A stretch of DNA of 64,000 nt from Xestospongia bergquistia (lineage: Eukaryota > Porifera > Demospongiae > Haplosclerida > Petrosiidae): NCBI GenBank assembly GCA_963965975.1, contig OZ014415.1, positions 8,347,057 to 8,411,056 of the forward strand. Direction: 5' to 3'. The position numbers were made by a program, and so were the translations under genes. The notes under the pieces were generated by a model. The model did not search any database, was not told the origin of the DNA, and was given only the letters and a program-made list of their open reading frames with translations. Shown piece after piece: positions 1 through 24,898 of this stretch; within the stretch, counting starts at the first letter, position 1; each line of letters opens with the position of its first letter.

Positions 1-11630
<11,630 letters not shown>

Positions 11631-11740
11631 AGTTATAATATAATTATTGTTAATAAAAATATAATTGTTATTTATAAGAAATATGTTACTGTACAATAAT
11701 GTCCCTCATACTGAAATGATAATTAGGTACTCATCGTCTT

Positions 11741-11779
11741 ACCATAGATAGTAGAGTAGTCTACTCTACTATCTATGGT
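11741..11779. repeat. Perfect 19-bp inverted repeat with 1-base loop
   Basis: The left arm 11741-11759 (ACCATAGATAGTAGAGTAG) is perfectly complementary to 11761-11779, around a single T at 11760. It lies in the variable segment between the SZT2 stop and membrane/tail module 1. Confidence 0.95.
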
Positions 11780-11973
11780 CTTACATTTGCGGAGCTGTCA
11801 TCACATCCATGATGGAAGTTATTATATCATGAAGAAGCCGTTTGCAGGTCTATGAATATGATTATGACACTATGACTATGATATGAGATAATTACATAAA
11901 TATTTCAATATTATATACTGATATCAGTCGTGGAAACTTTAATAAACGAGGTTATTTTTATCGTTCATTGCAG

Positions 11974-12331
11974 ACAATACAGTACAGTTCTCCTGTTCTT
12001 TATTATGTTTGTACTATTGATGTTGCTGCTGCTATTGGTAGTACTGATGGTGGTGGTGGTGGTAAAGGTGATGTTAGTATTGATGTTGTTGCCATTGGTG
12101 GTATTACTGATGATGTTGCTATTGATCCTTTTGCTACTCATTTGCTATGAACAAAACAATATATATTACAACAATGGAGTACTGGCAGTAGATGAAGGAA
12201 AACTGGACACAGAACTGACTTTTTCTTGTAACATCAGGTCTACAACAACATCTATTAATAATTATATCTACACCACTCCTGCTGTACAGGCTGAGGACAA
12301 TGGATTTTATAATAGTCAACTAGTACTTTAA
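11974..12331 (+). CDS. Membrane/tail module 1 (amplified 3' exon)
   Basis: Candidate terminal exon after the acceptor TTCATTGCAG (ending 11973). It encodes about 50 Leu/Val/Met-rich residues interrupted by Lys, then a polar tail starting YEQNN and ending QLVL before the TAA. The first in-exon Met is at 12005 (108 residues from there). A 5-base insertion just after the acceptor changes its phase relative to the other modules, so it could not join the same upstream exon in frame. It may be translated from its own Met or be non-functional. No family known to me. Tail states: LAV, KLDTEL, AVQAED, YNSQ. Confidence 0.5.
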
Positions 12332-13269
12332 TATAATACTATAATATTTACTTTGTTATTTTGTTTTGTATTGTTACTAATATAATTGTTGTTCTATCCC
12401 TCATATAAATATTAGCTGTTAATATATGTTGTCCACCAATGTGGATTTTGTCTTCTTTTTATATTTGAAAATTAAAATTTATCTTCAAATTAAACTAATA
12501 CTAACTAATTTAATACATAATGTTGCTAGTCTCCTAACAGACTCGACTTCCTCTATCTAAGTCCCTCAGCAATCTTTCCATGATATAACACTCATACAAT
12601 GATCATACAATGATAATAGGTGTGTGTTGTTCAACACATTGTTTACACTAACAAACTGATAGTCTTTCTTCTTTAGTTTAGCAGGGAGAAAAAAGATATA
12701 ACTTGATCAGTAGAAAAAGAAGTAAATAGCAAATGATTAAACAATGGTAACAACTATAGATGGATAGATATTGATAGATAATAGATGAATATATGATAAA
12801 TTAATGGACAGATAGATTAAGGAACTGGATGTTATAATCTCAGGACATACAGTTATATTGAAAGTACTCTCAATATTTATTCTCACTCTTATATTGTCAA
12901 TATTTACACTTGTATAGGTTCTTAAAGTTGTGTAATGGAGCTATTAATACACAGTTAATAACAGTTAAAATATGACAGTTAAAGTATACAATTAAATTAC
13001 ACAGACATTATTGTCATTATCAGGACATACATTTGTAAAAAGTAATACAGTTAAAGCATACATTCCTTATAACCATAAACTAAACCATAAGCTAACGCCA
13101 ACTCAGGAAAACTAACACCCACTCATGATAACTTATCATATTCCTTACCTTTATAATAGTATTCACAAGGCTTCATTACAAGTACATACTTGTAGTGAAT
13201 TTTTAAACTATATAAAGGTAAGGGAAAAGGGTAATATGATACATGATAGTGATCATCCATTTGAAATAT
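12332..13269. other. Spacer with module 3' flank; no gene seen
   Basis: 12332-12550 is the conserved flank downstream of the tail exon, found after nearly every module. The remainder (GATA-rich, ending in AT-rich unique-looking sequence) has close relatives at about 23.9-24.7, 45.8-46.7 and 63.1-63.7 kb. I see no splice-bounded reading frame. Confidence 0.6.
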
Positions 13270-13535
13270 CTCTACAAATTCTATTTCTAATAAAATTAGG
13301 TGGGTGTTGATAACGTTGCCAAAACTGGTCCAACAAGTCCCGGAGGTTTAGATTTCCATGAAAGTTTGTCCTTCCTTATATAATATTCAACACCATTCTG
13401 ATATGAAAATCATATGTAAATGAGTGGACATGTATAAAGTCCCTCATACGACCACACTTCTGAGAGAACAGTCCAAATACTTAATGAAATGATAATGTCA
13501 TAAGTTGATAAACTATGACAGAGATAGATTTAAAA
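13270..13535 (-). pseudogene. Inverted fragment of SZT2 exon 20 and its upstream intron
   Basis: Read on the minus strand, this matches exon 20 of the main gene (9601-9811) plus part of the intron before it (TTTTAAATCTATCTCTGTCA is shared). It abuts directly on the start of the forward SZT2 duplicate at about 13550, so it marks a rearrangement breakpoint. Confidence 0.85.
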
Positions 13536-13549
13536 GATTATGTTTATAT

Positions 13550-14277
13550 ATGTGGCAAGGTAAGAGAATTAACAAAGGAGAATTAAATACAATAACTAGT
13601 GGTCAATGGGAAGTTACTCTTCTTCGTATAATTGATATTAATGAGAGGGGCTTAGAGAAACATTATCATAACAACACTTTTTCACCTATCTTTTTCAGTT
13701 TGAACTATGGATGTATAACATTTCAGAAGCTAGAGTAAGAGTTGTTAAGAACAGACTAAATGAGATTGTGGAATGGCAAAAAACTTGAGCTGGTTTTCTA
13801 CAACATCTGCTAACTCAGAAAATGGGCCTGTTTCATCATACAGCTGGAAAAGATGTGACATCTTTGACACAGAATGCTGTGAAATATTGTAGTACTTTAC
13901 AGAATGCTTCAACTTTAATAAATGAAAGTGCTTCTGCATCAAATAATGTAATGATAAGGAAGATGGATTGAATGGATGAATGGATGGATGGATGGATAGA
14001 CGGATGGATGGATGGATAGTTGGACAGACTTATTATATCTTTCTTCTATTAGTTGAAATCATCTCATCCTTTACTAAAACAACCTTGGGTGACTACTCAA
14101 GTTGACCTGGAATCCTTCTACCAAGATCAAGAGCCTCTCTCTCCCACGTCTCCCAAATCACCTGATCCTATTAGACGTCACGGAAAACAGTTTCAAGAAA
14201 TGTTAATAAATCAGAGAGAGCTTGAGAAACAGAAAGATTTACTTGGAAAAGTAATCATTTAAAGATCAATGTAGTAT

Positions 14278-14312
<35 letters not shown>

Positions 14313-16983
14313 GGTCTTTGAGTCATGGGAGAAGCACAAAATTGATGATTTAGCTCCAATAAATTCTGAAACTATATCAAAACTAAAGAGAACATCACGA
14401 TTACTTCATTATTGTTCATCAAGTCTTCTATTACCTGACTTAAATCATAACACTGAAAATAAAGTAAGCTATTAGTCACTTACAACAATAATATTAACTA
14501 TTACATATATACAGTAACCAATACCACGTCATGCATTCCAGCAGAATAGCATAGTTAGCATAGTAATATCAATCACTATTTATGAACTGTGTCATGTTTC
14601 CTACAGTTTATGTAGTCACTGTTGGAAAGTGGACCTAATCATAACATTATCTTATTATATGTAATCATTAATCACAGACTGTTGGTGAATTTTATGTTAC
14701 TATAACTATATATGGTATGTGTATTAAAAGGATTCTTTCAGGTTACTGGTTATTGTAATTGCAATAATTAAACATGACCTAATCATAAATAGATATGACA
14801 GAAACTTATGAAGTCATGATTCCTTTAGTTTGTGTTGTCACAGGTTGGAAAGTATAATAGAATATGATAGTGAATTATCTTATTAAATGTATTCATTTAT
14901 AACTTTACTATTGAGACTATGTATCCATGGTTACTATATCATTTATCCATTCATTTTACAATCAATCCATTTAGATCTCAGAAGAAGATGAGATATGGCA
15001 AAGTACAATACGTGAGAACTTCCTCAATAGTTATCTTGAATATTTAAAAACCCTTCATTTTCATCTCATTAATGAACGGCCACCCACTCGTCAAGGATGT
15101 CATTCTCTTAGTCCCTCACATGCTCCATTCACTCATCCATTACATCTCTATAAATGTTTACAACGTTCCTGGACTGGGGGTATTATGTTAATTGATATGT
15201 CATTTATAACTAATTTATTTCACGTCAAATTGTATTCCATTGAACGCTCCAGACTAAGTAACTTACCTCCTCCTAGCTATGAGATGGATGAAGTTATATA
15301 CTACATATTATATATATGTCATTTAATAATGTCAGTACAATTCTAGTATTTGTTGAAAGCACCCAATAAAAATTATAATTATATAATCAAAGATTGACAT
15401 TTCTTATCTCCACTCAAACAAAACATTACATTTTCCCATTAGTAGCGTACACTAGATTAGCCTACCCAACCACATCTAACATTTGACATTGCACATTTCC
15501 CATTTCCCACAGCTGATTTGTTCAAAATCACAAGCCTGCCTATAAAAACAACCACTAACTATGTAAACTAACTATTATCACATACTATCTTTGTAATTAC
15601 AATCACATTCTAATATCTGTTCACACAGGCAGTACAGTACAATTCTTTTGCCCTGAGTTTTACACACACACACACATATATATATATAAACATTACCTTT
15701 TAAATTTACCTCTATCGTAGTTTATCAAGTTATCACATTATCATTTCATTAGGTATCTGGACTGTTCTCTCAGGAGTGTGGTCGTATGAAGGACTTTATA
15801 CATGTCCACTCATTTACATATGATTTTCATATCAGAATGGTGTTAAATATTATACGAGGGAGGACAAAATTTCATGGAAATCTAAACCTGCGGGACTTGT
15901 TGGACCAGTTTTGGCAACGTTATCAACACCCTCCTAATTTTATAAGAAATAGAATTTGTAGAGGTATTTGAAATGGATGCATGACAGATAAATGGACAGA
16001 TAGATGGACAGACAGAAAGACAATACATAACTGTATCTTTTCATTTATAGATACTGTTACTATCTCTTTGTCAGTGACAATGGAGTCATTTTATAAACAT
16101 ATTATAAGACATTGTAGTGAGTATGATGTACAGACATTAGAACTTGTCCAGTCCAGCAGAGATGGGAGTTTCTTATCTCCCACGTTATGGGACATTAGTC
16201 TCATGATTGACCTAGCACCATCTGTAATTGGACCAATGACCACACCTGAACTCTCTCGTATATTACATGATACAAGAGAACTATATCATGTTATTATTGT
16301 AGCTATTCCTATTGTACCAGCGGAAGATGACCACACCCATCAATCTTTCTCTTTTACCCTTTATATGCTACTAGTCAATAAAAATGAGGTGTTCCCACGT
16401 CTCACTGTCAACACCCCATTCCTATCTCGTCATCTGGGGATGTCCAGATCAGACGAGGGTGGACCAGAAAGTGAGACAATGTCACAGAGTCAGCTACATG
16501 TGTCTGTTAGAAATCATCGAAGGAAACTAGGATATGGTAGTTTGAATTCACCATCATCAGTATCAGAAGTAGTTATTAATCCTAGTGTAACAGCTGAAGA
16601 AATGGATGGAGTAAAGGTATATATCATTTTAATACTATCAGATCAGATCAGATCAGTGTTAACATCAGATATCAGTGTTAGTAGATGAGATATTTGTGTT
16701 AGTATATCAATCATGAACTTATTGGTGTCAATTTAATTGTTATTAGGCAATACATTTAGATCAGACATCAACATTAGATCATTTTAGATCAGATATCAGT
16801 GTTAAAGAATCATTTTGATGTTTATATATCACTATTATTGTTCTCTCTCTTTTCAAGAAACATTTCATCAATATTGTAAGAGCTGTACAAACTCATGTTC
16901 GTCGTAATGAACTGTGGAAGAGATTACTCTATGGTGGAGGGGGACATAGAGTTGAAGTAAGACAGTTAACATCACTTGTCTCT

Positions 16984-17032
<49 letters not shown>

Positions 17033-17765
17033 GTCTCTCTGTCTCTCTGTCTCTCTCTCATTATAAAGATGCAAGCATTAAGTTGTACTGAGTTTCAAGA
17101 ATTACTACAATTAGTAACATGCTATTCATTTGATTTTATTGATCCTCAACTGTTACCATTACAGAAACAAACTAAAAAATGGTATCACACTTTATTACAG
17201 TAAATGAGAGTCAATAACCAACAGCTGTTATGTCTGTCTCTTTATATAGAGCAATGGAGGAAAGATTTCAAAGTAATTTTAAATTATTTCAAACAGAAGA
17301 CAATACTGATAAATATGGAGTAAGAAATATAACATTATCATTACGTCATTTATCTATTTTCCTATGTATCCATATTCATCTGTTCATCATCCATTCGTGT
17401 ATATATCAGTCCATCTATCAATACAACTATCCATCCATTCATTAATTTATTTAACAATCCATACATCCATTATTCCATATATTCATCTATTATCTTTCTA
17501 TATATCTATCTATTATCTCTAGGTTATAATTAATGAAGATTGGCAGGACATGTTTATATTATTAAGATCAGATAAACATAACAGTGAACAAGGTTTCTGT
17601 AGTGTATATCGTAATCAACAAGAAGGAGTGATCCCTCAAGAACAGAGGAAACTTACAGCAAATATTGAAGCAGATCATCATCATATAGCTAATATTGTAA
17701 ACTTTGCTTGTTGTCATCTCTGGACAAGAATAATAATTGACACACCTACTATTGGATATAATTGA
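13550..17765 (+). pseudogene. SZT2 3' copy A: exons 16-25, degraded
   Basis: The duplicate begins at the last bases of exon 15 and carries all later exons: 13699-13947 (ex16), 14053-14250, 14314-14463, 14975-15283, 15753-15963, 16051-16616, 16858-16956, 17069-17199, 17250-17319, 17523-17765. It is broken by an in-frame TGA at 13786-13788 (Arg codon in the parent), by loss of the exon 19 donor (GT to AT after 15283), and by a TGA that shortens the last exon by two residues. Sequence identity to the parent remains very high, so the duplication is recent or homogenised. It has no promoter or 5' exons. Confidence 0.85.
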
Positions 17766-17881
17766 AAATAAAGTTATAATATAATCGTTGTTAATAAAGA
17801 TATCATTGAAGGAATATGTTACTGTACAACAATGTTCCTCATTATGACTATGAACAAGATAAATAACTCCTCTCTTTCTTG

Positions 17882-17946
17882 TATAATCATATTCATATTT
17901 CATTACACAATACATATTTGTGTAATGAAATATGAATATGATTATA
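17882..17946. repeat. Perfect 29-bp inverted repeat, 7-base loop
   Basis: 17882-17910 is perfectly complementary to 17918-17946 around loop TACATAT (17911-17917). It sits between the SZT2 last-exon copy and module 2, the same relative place as the hairpin at 11741. The arms contain the ATGAATATGATTAT motif found upstream of other modules. Confidence 0.95.
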
Positions 17947-18096
17947 ATAAGATGGATATGTTATGTGGACTATAAATATGATCAGTAGTTTTTGCTATAT
18001 AGGTTATAATAACTGATATCAGTATAATACTGATATCAGTCGTGGAAACTAGCTGGAAACTTTAATAAACGAGGTTATTTTTATCGTTCATTGCAG

Positions 18097-18416
18097 ATAA
18101 TACGTTCTTTATTATGCTGGTACTATTGATGTTGTTGTTGCTATTGGAGGTACTGGTACAGGTGGTGGTGATGATGATGTTGCTGTTATTAATAGTGTTG
18201 CTGCGATTAATGCTGTTGCTACTTGTTTACTATGAACAAAACAATATAGCATACAACAATGGAGTACTGTCAGTAGATGAAGGAAAACATGACACAGAAC
18301 TGACTCTTTCTTGTAACAACAGGTCTACTACAACATCTATTAATAATTATATCTACACCACTCCTGATGTGCAGGCCAAGGACAATGGATTTTATAATAG
18401 TCAACTAGTACTTTAA
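18097..18416 (+). CDS. Membrane/tail module 2
   Basis: Acceptor TTCATTGCAG ends at 18096. An in-frame 9-base deletion after the acceptor removes three residues before Met 18114 (100 residues from there). The hydrophobic part is about 38 residues with one Arg. Tail states: LSV, KHDTEL, SCNNR, DVQAKD, YNSQ. It follows SZT2 copy A by about 330 bp. Function unknown. Confidence 0.5.
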
Positions 18417-18689
18417 TGTAATACTATAATATTTACTTTGTTATTTTGTTTTGTATTGTTACTAATATAATTGTTGTTCTATCCCTCATATAAATATCAG
18501 CTGTTAATATATGTTGTCCACCAATGTAGATTTGTCTTCTTTTTATATTTGATATTTAAAATTTAACTTCAAATTAAATTAATGCTAAATAATTTAATAC
18601 ATAATGTTGCTAGTCTCCTAACAGACTCGACTTCCTCTATCTAAGTCCCTCAGCATAGTATAAGACTCATTATCCATGATAAGTTAATG

Positions 18690-18862
18690 GACAGATAGAT
18701 GAATGGATGATAGTGAATGGACAGATAGATGAATGGATGATAGTGAATGGACAGGTAGATGAATGGATGATAGTGAATGGACGGATAGATGAATGGATGA
18801 TAAGTGAATGGACAGATAGATGAATGGATGATAGTGAATGGACAGATAGATGAATGGACGAT
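18690..18862. repeat. 31-32 bp minisatellite (GGACAGATAGATGAATGGAT type)
   Basis: Five to six tandem copies of a unit with core GGACAGATAGATGAATGGAT followed by GATAGTGAAT. Its right end runs directly into a fragment of SZT2 exon 21. Confidence 0.85.
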
Positions 18863-18869
18863 GACTTTT

Positions 18870-19412
18870 TATATGAGGGTAGACTAGATAGTGAGACAAT
18901 GTCACAGAGTCAATTACATGTGTCTGTTAGAAATCATTGAAGGATATGAGGATATGATAGATGTCACTCATATCAGTTTGTTATGTTATATCTGTCTTAT
19001 TATGAATAACAATGGAAGAAATGGATGGAGTAAAGGTATATATCATTTAATATTAGTAGATCAGATCAGATCAGTGTTAACATCAGATATCAGTGTTAGT
19101 AGATGAGATATCAGATCAAATATTAGTGTTAACATCAGATATCAATGTTAGTGATGAGATATCTGTGTTGGTATATCAATCACGTTTAGATCAGACATCA
19201 ATGTTAGATCATTTTAGATCAGATATCAGTGTTAATCAATCATTTTGATGTTTATATATCACTATTATTGTTCTCTCTCTTTCAAGAAACACTTCATTAA
19301 TATTGTAAGAGCTGTACAAACTCATGTTCGTCGTAATGAACTGTGGAAGAGATTACTCTATGGTGGAGGGGGAAATAGAGTTGAAATAAGACAGTTAACA
19401 TCACTTGTCTCT

Positions 19413-19450
<38 letters not shown>

Positions 19451-20121
19451 TAAAGATGCAAGCATTAAGTTGTGCTGAGTTTCAAGAATTACTCCAATTA
19501 GTTACATGCTATTCATTTGATTTTATTGATCCTCAATTATTACCATTACAAAAACAAACTAAAAAATGGTATCACACTTTATTACAGTAAGTGAATGTCA
19601 ATAACCAGCAGTTGTTATGTCTGTCTCTTTATATAGAGCAATGGAAGAAAGATTTCAAAGTAATTTTAAATTATTTCAAACAGAAGATAATACTGATAAT
19701 TATGGAGTAAGAAATATAACATTATCATTACGTCATTTATCTATCCATCCATTCATCAATCATTTATCAATACAACTATCCATCCATTCAACAATTTATT
19801 TAATAATCCATACATCCATTATTCCCATATATTCATCTATTATCTTTCTATATATCTATCTATTATCTCTAGGTTATAATTAATGAAGATTGGCAGGATA
19901 TGTTTATATTATTAAGATCAGATAAACATAACAGTGAACAAGGTTTCTATAGTGTATATCGTAATCAACAAGAAGGAGTGGTCCCTCAAGAACAGAGGAA
20001 ACTTACAGCAAATATTGAAGCTGATCATCATCATATAGCTAATATTGTAAACTTTGCTTGTTGTCATCTCTGGACAAGAATAATAATTGACACACCTACT
20101 ATTGTATATAATGGAAAATAA
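18870..20121 (+). pseudogene. SZT2 3' copy B: exon 21 fragment plus exons 22-25
   Basis: A short piece of exon 21 is joined to minisatellite at its left. Then come exon 22 (19287-19385, donor GT changed to AT), exon 23 (19456-19586), exon 24 (19637-19706) and exon 25 (19873-20121, full frame and stop). Loss of the exon 22 donor and of all earlier exons argues against a functional SZT2 product. Confidence 0.8.
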
Positions 20122-20383
20122 AGTTATAGTATAATTGTTGTTAATAAAAATATAATTGTTATTGTAAGGAATATGTTACTGTACAACAACAACATCTCTT
20201 CCCTTATCATTCCAATTCATTAGTGGTTCACTTTGACACAATGAATATTACTATGAACTGTGAGTATGTGATGTGTGCTGTTATCAACACTATAAATATG
20301 TGTATATTATATAGGTATATTATATTATATTATATTAGCTTATGCGTGTATGTATATATATTATATTTGGTGCCAATTATTAT

Positions 20384-20443
20384 AGTCTCGTGTAGCCAGC
20401 CCCTCCCTCTCGGGAAGGGAGGGGCTGGTACCAACGCGAGACT
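20384..20443. mobile_element. Small GC-rich palindromic MITE-like insertion
   Basis: Outer arms AGTCTCG (20384-20390) and CGAGACT (20437-20443) enclose a 13-bp stem, CCAGCCCCTCCCT (20396-20408) with 20416-20428, and a 7-base loop. GC content is far above the surroundings. It is found in only one of the equivalent inter-module segments, which is consistent with insertion. Its classification as a MITE is inference. Confidence 0.55.
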
Positions 20444-20593
20444 AAAATATATTATGGTTAACTAAAACAGTTAATTATTATTGTGCACTATGAATACGTT
20501 TAGTGTCTCACGTACGCCTAGACAAAATATTATATACAGATATCAGTCGTGGAAACTTTAATAAAAGAAGTTATTTTTTATATTTCATTGCAG

Positions 20594-20979
20594 ACAATAT
20601 AGTTCTCCTGTTCTTTTTAATGTTGGTACTATTGAAGTTTCTGCTGCTATTGGTGGTGATGGTGGTGATGATGTAGTTATTAGTGTTGTTGCTATTGGTA
20701 GTATTGCTGGTGGTAGTGATGATGATCCTACTATTAATGTTGTTAGTATTGATGCTGTTGGTATTGATTCTCTTGCTACTATTGCTTACTTACTATGAAC
20801 AAAACAATATAGCATACAACAATGGAGTACTGGCAGTAGATGAAGGGAAACTGAACAAAGAACTGACTTTTTCTTGCAACATCAGGTCTACTACAACATC
20901 TATTAATAATTATATCTACACCACTCCTGATATACAGGCTGAGGACAATGGATTTTATAATAGTCAACTAGTACTTTAA
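20594..20979 (+). pseudogene. Membrane/tail module 3, interrupted by TAG
   Basis: Same layout as the other modules, but an in-frame TAG at 20674-20676 lies inside the hydrophobic repeat. The frame continues afterwards (from 20683, 98 residues) through an intact tail with states LAV, KLNKEL, DIQAED, YNSQ. Confidence 0.6.
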
Positions 20980-22324
20980 TATAATACTATAATATTTACT
21001 TTTATTATTTTGTTTTGTATTGTTACTAATATAATTGTTGTTCTATCCCTCATATAAATATCAGCTGTTAATATATGTTGTCCACCAATGTGGATTTTGT
21101 CTTCTTTTTATATTTGATATTTAAAATTTAGCTCAAAATTAAACTAATACTAACTGATTTATAAGATAAATACATAATGTTGCTAGTCTCCTAAAAGACT
21201 TAATTTCTTCTAAGTCCCTCTGCAATCTTGTCATGCACATGATATAAGACTCATACAATGATCGTACAATGATAACAAGTGGATGTTCTTCAACATATTG
21301 TTTATACTAGCAAACAGATAGTCCTTCTCTGGTTCAGCAGGAAATAAAAATACTACATTATAACTTGATCAATAGAAAAGAAGTAAATAGAAATTGATTG
21401 AACAATGGTAGCAATTAGATGGATGAATATTGATGGACAGATAGATGAATGGATGATGAATGAATGGACAGATAGATGAATGGATGATAAGTTAATGGAC
21501 AGATAGATGAATGGATGATGAATGAATGGACAGATGGATGAATGGATGATGAATAAATGGACAAATAGATGAATGGATGATGAATGAATGGACAGATGGA
21601 CGAATGGATGATGAATGAATGGACAGATGGATGAATGGATGATGAATGAATGGACAGATAGATGGATGGACAAACTGATTAAATAAATGGATGTACAGAT
21701 AGACAAAGCAGTGAGTGACAGTTGGATAGTGAATTTGATGTTCAAACATTGTTTATAACATTAACTAATGAACATTTTGTTACACCATAAACAAACACAG
21801 TGGTGTTGGAATAGGAGGGCAAGTTGTCTTCCAATAATTGTACAGATATTGTAAAAAGTCACATACAACACCCAGCTGCATGGTTAATTATCAATTAGAC
21901 AATCCTTATTCATCTTCTTACTCCACTGAAACATAACTGTAATTTAAACAATTTATTAAATATTAACTATATATATATTATACTCCCAAAACTATATGTT
22001 ACATACAAGTCATAAAGTAGGTTGTGGTAAATTGTCATATTAAATTACAATAATACACACTGTGACAATGTAACTATATATGATATATATTATATGTATT
22101 AAGGACTCCTTCAGGTTACTGGAACCTGACCTAATCATAAACAGATATGACAGAAACTTATGAAGTCATGATTCCTTTAGCTTGTGTTGTCACAGGTTGG
22201 AAAGTATAATAGAATATGATAGTGAATTATCTTATTAAATGTAATCATTAATTAGTATACTATGACAATCATAGACTATGTATCCATGGTTACTATATCA
22301 TTTATCCACAATCAATCCATTTAG
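20980..22324. other. Spacer: module 3' flank, minisatellite, copied intron
   Basis: 20980-21200 is the conserved module flank. 21430-21670 is a GGACAGATAGATGAATGGAT-type minisatellite. From about 22075 the sequence matches the intron preceding SZT2 exon 19 in copy A (for example GTCATGATTCCTTTAG). No independent gene seen. Confidence 0.6.
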
Positions 22325-23122
22325 AACTCAGAAGAAGATGATATATGGCAAAGTACATTACATGAGAACTTCCTCAATAGTTATCTTGAATATTTAAAAA
22401 CCCTTCATTTTCATCTCATTAATGAACGTCCACCCACTTGTCAAGGACGTCATTCTCTTAGTCTCTCACATACTCCACTTACTCATCCATTACATCTCTA
22501 TAAATGTTTACAACGTTCCTGTTATCAACACCCTCTTAATTTTATAAGAAATAGAATTTTATTACAGTAAGTGAGAGTCAATAACCAGCAGCTGTTATGT
22601 CTGTCTCTTTATATAGAGCAATGGAGGAAAGATTTCAAAGTAATTTTAAATTATTTCAAACAGAAGACAATACTGATAAATATGGAGTAAGAAATATAAC
22701 ATTATCATTACTTTATTAATCTATTCAATCATCTGTTCATCATCCATCCATTCATGCAGTCCATCTATCAATACAACTATCCATCCATTCAATAATTTAT
22801 TTAATAATCCATACATCCATTATTCCCATATATTCATCTATTATCTTTCTATATGTCTATCTATTATCTCTAGGTTATAATTAATGATGATTGGCAGGAC
22901 ATGTTTATATTATTAAGATCAGATAAACATAACAGTGAACAAGGTTTCTATAGTGTATATCGTAATCAACAAGAAGGAGTGATCCCTCAAGAACAGAGGA
23001 AACTTACAGCAAATATTGAAGCAGATCATCATCATATAGCTAATATTGTAAACTTTGCTTGTTGTCATCTCTGGACAAGAATAATAATTGACACACCTAC
23101 TATTGGATATAATGGAAAATAA
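22325..23122 (+). pseudogene. SZT2 3' copy C: fused three-exon mini version
   Basis: Exon 22325-22566 is a chimera: the first part of exon 19, then the end of exon 20, then the last bases and donor of exon 23. Frame and final phase (2) are preserved, so it could splice into exon 24 (22617-22686) and exon 25 (22874-23122), giving an open frame of about 186 residues without a start signal. The exon 19/20 junction lies next to a CAACGTT stretch common to both exons. Whether it is expressed is unknown. Confidence 0.75.
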
Positions 23123-23465
23123 AGTTATAATATAATTGTTGTTAATAAAAATATAATTGTTATTTATAAAGAATATGTTACTACTGTACAATAATATCCC
23201 TCATTAATACTGTTGACTAATAATAGATACTCATCACCTCGTGTGTGTATATGTATATATATATGTGTGTCACCTTGTGAATATATTTAATTGTGATACA
23301 AAAAGCTGAGCATTGACTGTGCTGCGGACCTATGAAGACGCTATGAAAATACCTATGAATATGATTATGATGACCCGACTTTTTTTCAACATTAGATATT
23401 GATATCAGTCGTGGAAACTAGCTGGAAACTTTAATAAACGAGGTTATTTTTATCGTTCATTGGAG

Positions 23466-23848
23466 ATAGTACAGTTCTCCTGCTCTTTATTATGTTTGTA
23501 CTATTGATGTTGTTGTTGCCATTGGTAGTATTGTTGGTAGTGGTGACGATAAAGGTGATGTTGCTATTAGCGTTGTTGCTATTGGTGTTGTTGCTGGTGG
23601 TAGTGATGATGATCATACTATTGATGTTGCTACTATTGATGCTGTTGCTTTTCGTTTACTATGAAGAAAACAATATAGCATACAGCAATGGAGTACTGTC
23701 AGTAGATGAAGGAAAACATGACACAGAACTGACTTTTTCTTGTAACACGATCAGGTCTACTACAACATCTATTAATAATTATATCTACAACACTCCTGAT
23801 ATACAGGCCAAGGACAATGGATTTTATAAAAGTCAACTAGTACTTTAA
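23466..23848 (+). CDS. Membrane/tail module 4
   Basis: The acceptor here is TTCATTGGAG rather than CAG. From Met 23492 the frame runs 118 residues: about 58 hydrophobic residues with one Lys, then the tail. Tail states: LSV, KHDTEL, an extra Thr giving SCNTIR, DIQAKD, YKSQ. Open throughout. Confidence 0.5.
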
Positions 23849-24898
23849 TATAATACTATAATATATTTACTATTGTTATTTTGTTTTGTATTGTTACTAA
23901 TATAATTGTTGTTCTATCCCTTATATAAATATCAGCTGTTAATATATGTTGTCCACCAATGTAGATTTGTCTTCTTTTTATATTTGAAATTTAAAATTTA
24001 GCTCAAAATTAAACTTATACTAATTAATTTAAGATGAATACATAATATTGCTAGTCTCCTAAAATACTCGATTTCCTCTATCTAAGTTCCTCCACAATCT
24101 TTCCATGTTATAATTAGACTCATTCCATGATCATACAACAATAATAGGTGGGTCTTCTTCAACACATTGTTTCAACTAACAAACAGACAGTCCTTCTTCT
24201 TTAGTTTAGCAGGAAGTAAATACTACATTATAACTCGATTAGTATAAAAAAGAAGTAAATAGCAAATGATTGAACAATGGTAGCAACTAGATGGATGGAT
24301 ATTGATGGAAAATAGATGAATATATGATAAATTAATGGACAAATAGATTAAGGAACTGGATGTTATAATCTCAGGACATACAGTTATATTGAAAGTACTC
24401 TCAGTATTTATTCTCAGTATTTATTCACACTCTCATATTGTCAATATTGGTACTTGTATAGGTACTTAGGGGTATGTACTAGAGCTATTAATAATACACA
24501 GTTAAGTCTGACAGTTAAAATATACAATTAAATTACACAGACATGCATTATTATCATTATCAGGACATACATTTGTAAAAAGTAATACAGTTACTTCCTT
24601 ACATACAAACCATAAACAAATAGTACACCCACTCATGATGACTATCATGTATCATGTTAAAAATTGTGCATACTTTATGATAGTATTCATAGTTTAACAT
24701 GTTAAGAACCCAGTGGGTTTATGAAAGGTTTCCTTTAGCTCGTGGTGTCACTGTTGGACACCACAATAGATAAGATATGATATTATTGTTAATTATCTTA
24801 TTTCATGTATCCATTTATTAGTATACTATGACAATCATAGACTATGTATCCATGGTTACTATATCATTATCCATTCATTTTACAATCAATCCATTTAG
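23849..24898. other. Spacer, no gene seen
   Basis: The conserved module flank is followed by sequence closely related to 12.4-13.2 kb and 63.1-63.7 kb, then by the intron that precedes exon 19. Confidence 0.6.

Noticed and set aside
11968..12150. Alternative plus-strand frame rich in Asp/Gly/Val across the module repeat
   Set aside because: It is the +1 frame of the NTG triplet repeat; the L/V/M frame is the one that leads into the conserved tail.
18690..18862. Regular direct repeats as a possible CRISPR array
   Set aside because: Units are contiguous without unique spacers, and the genome is animal.
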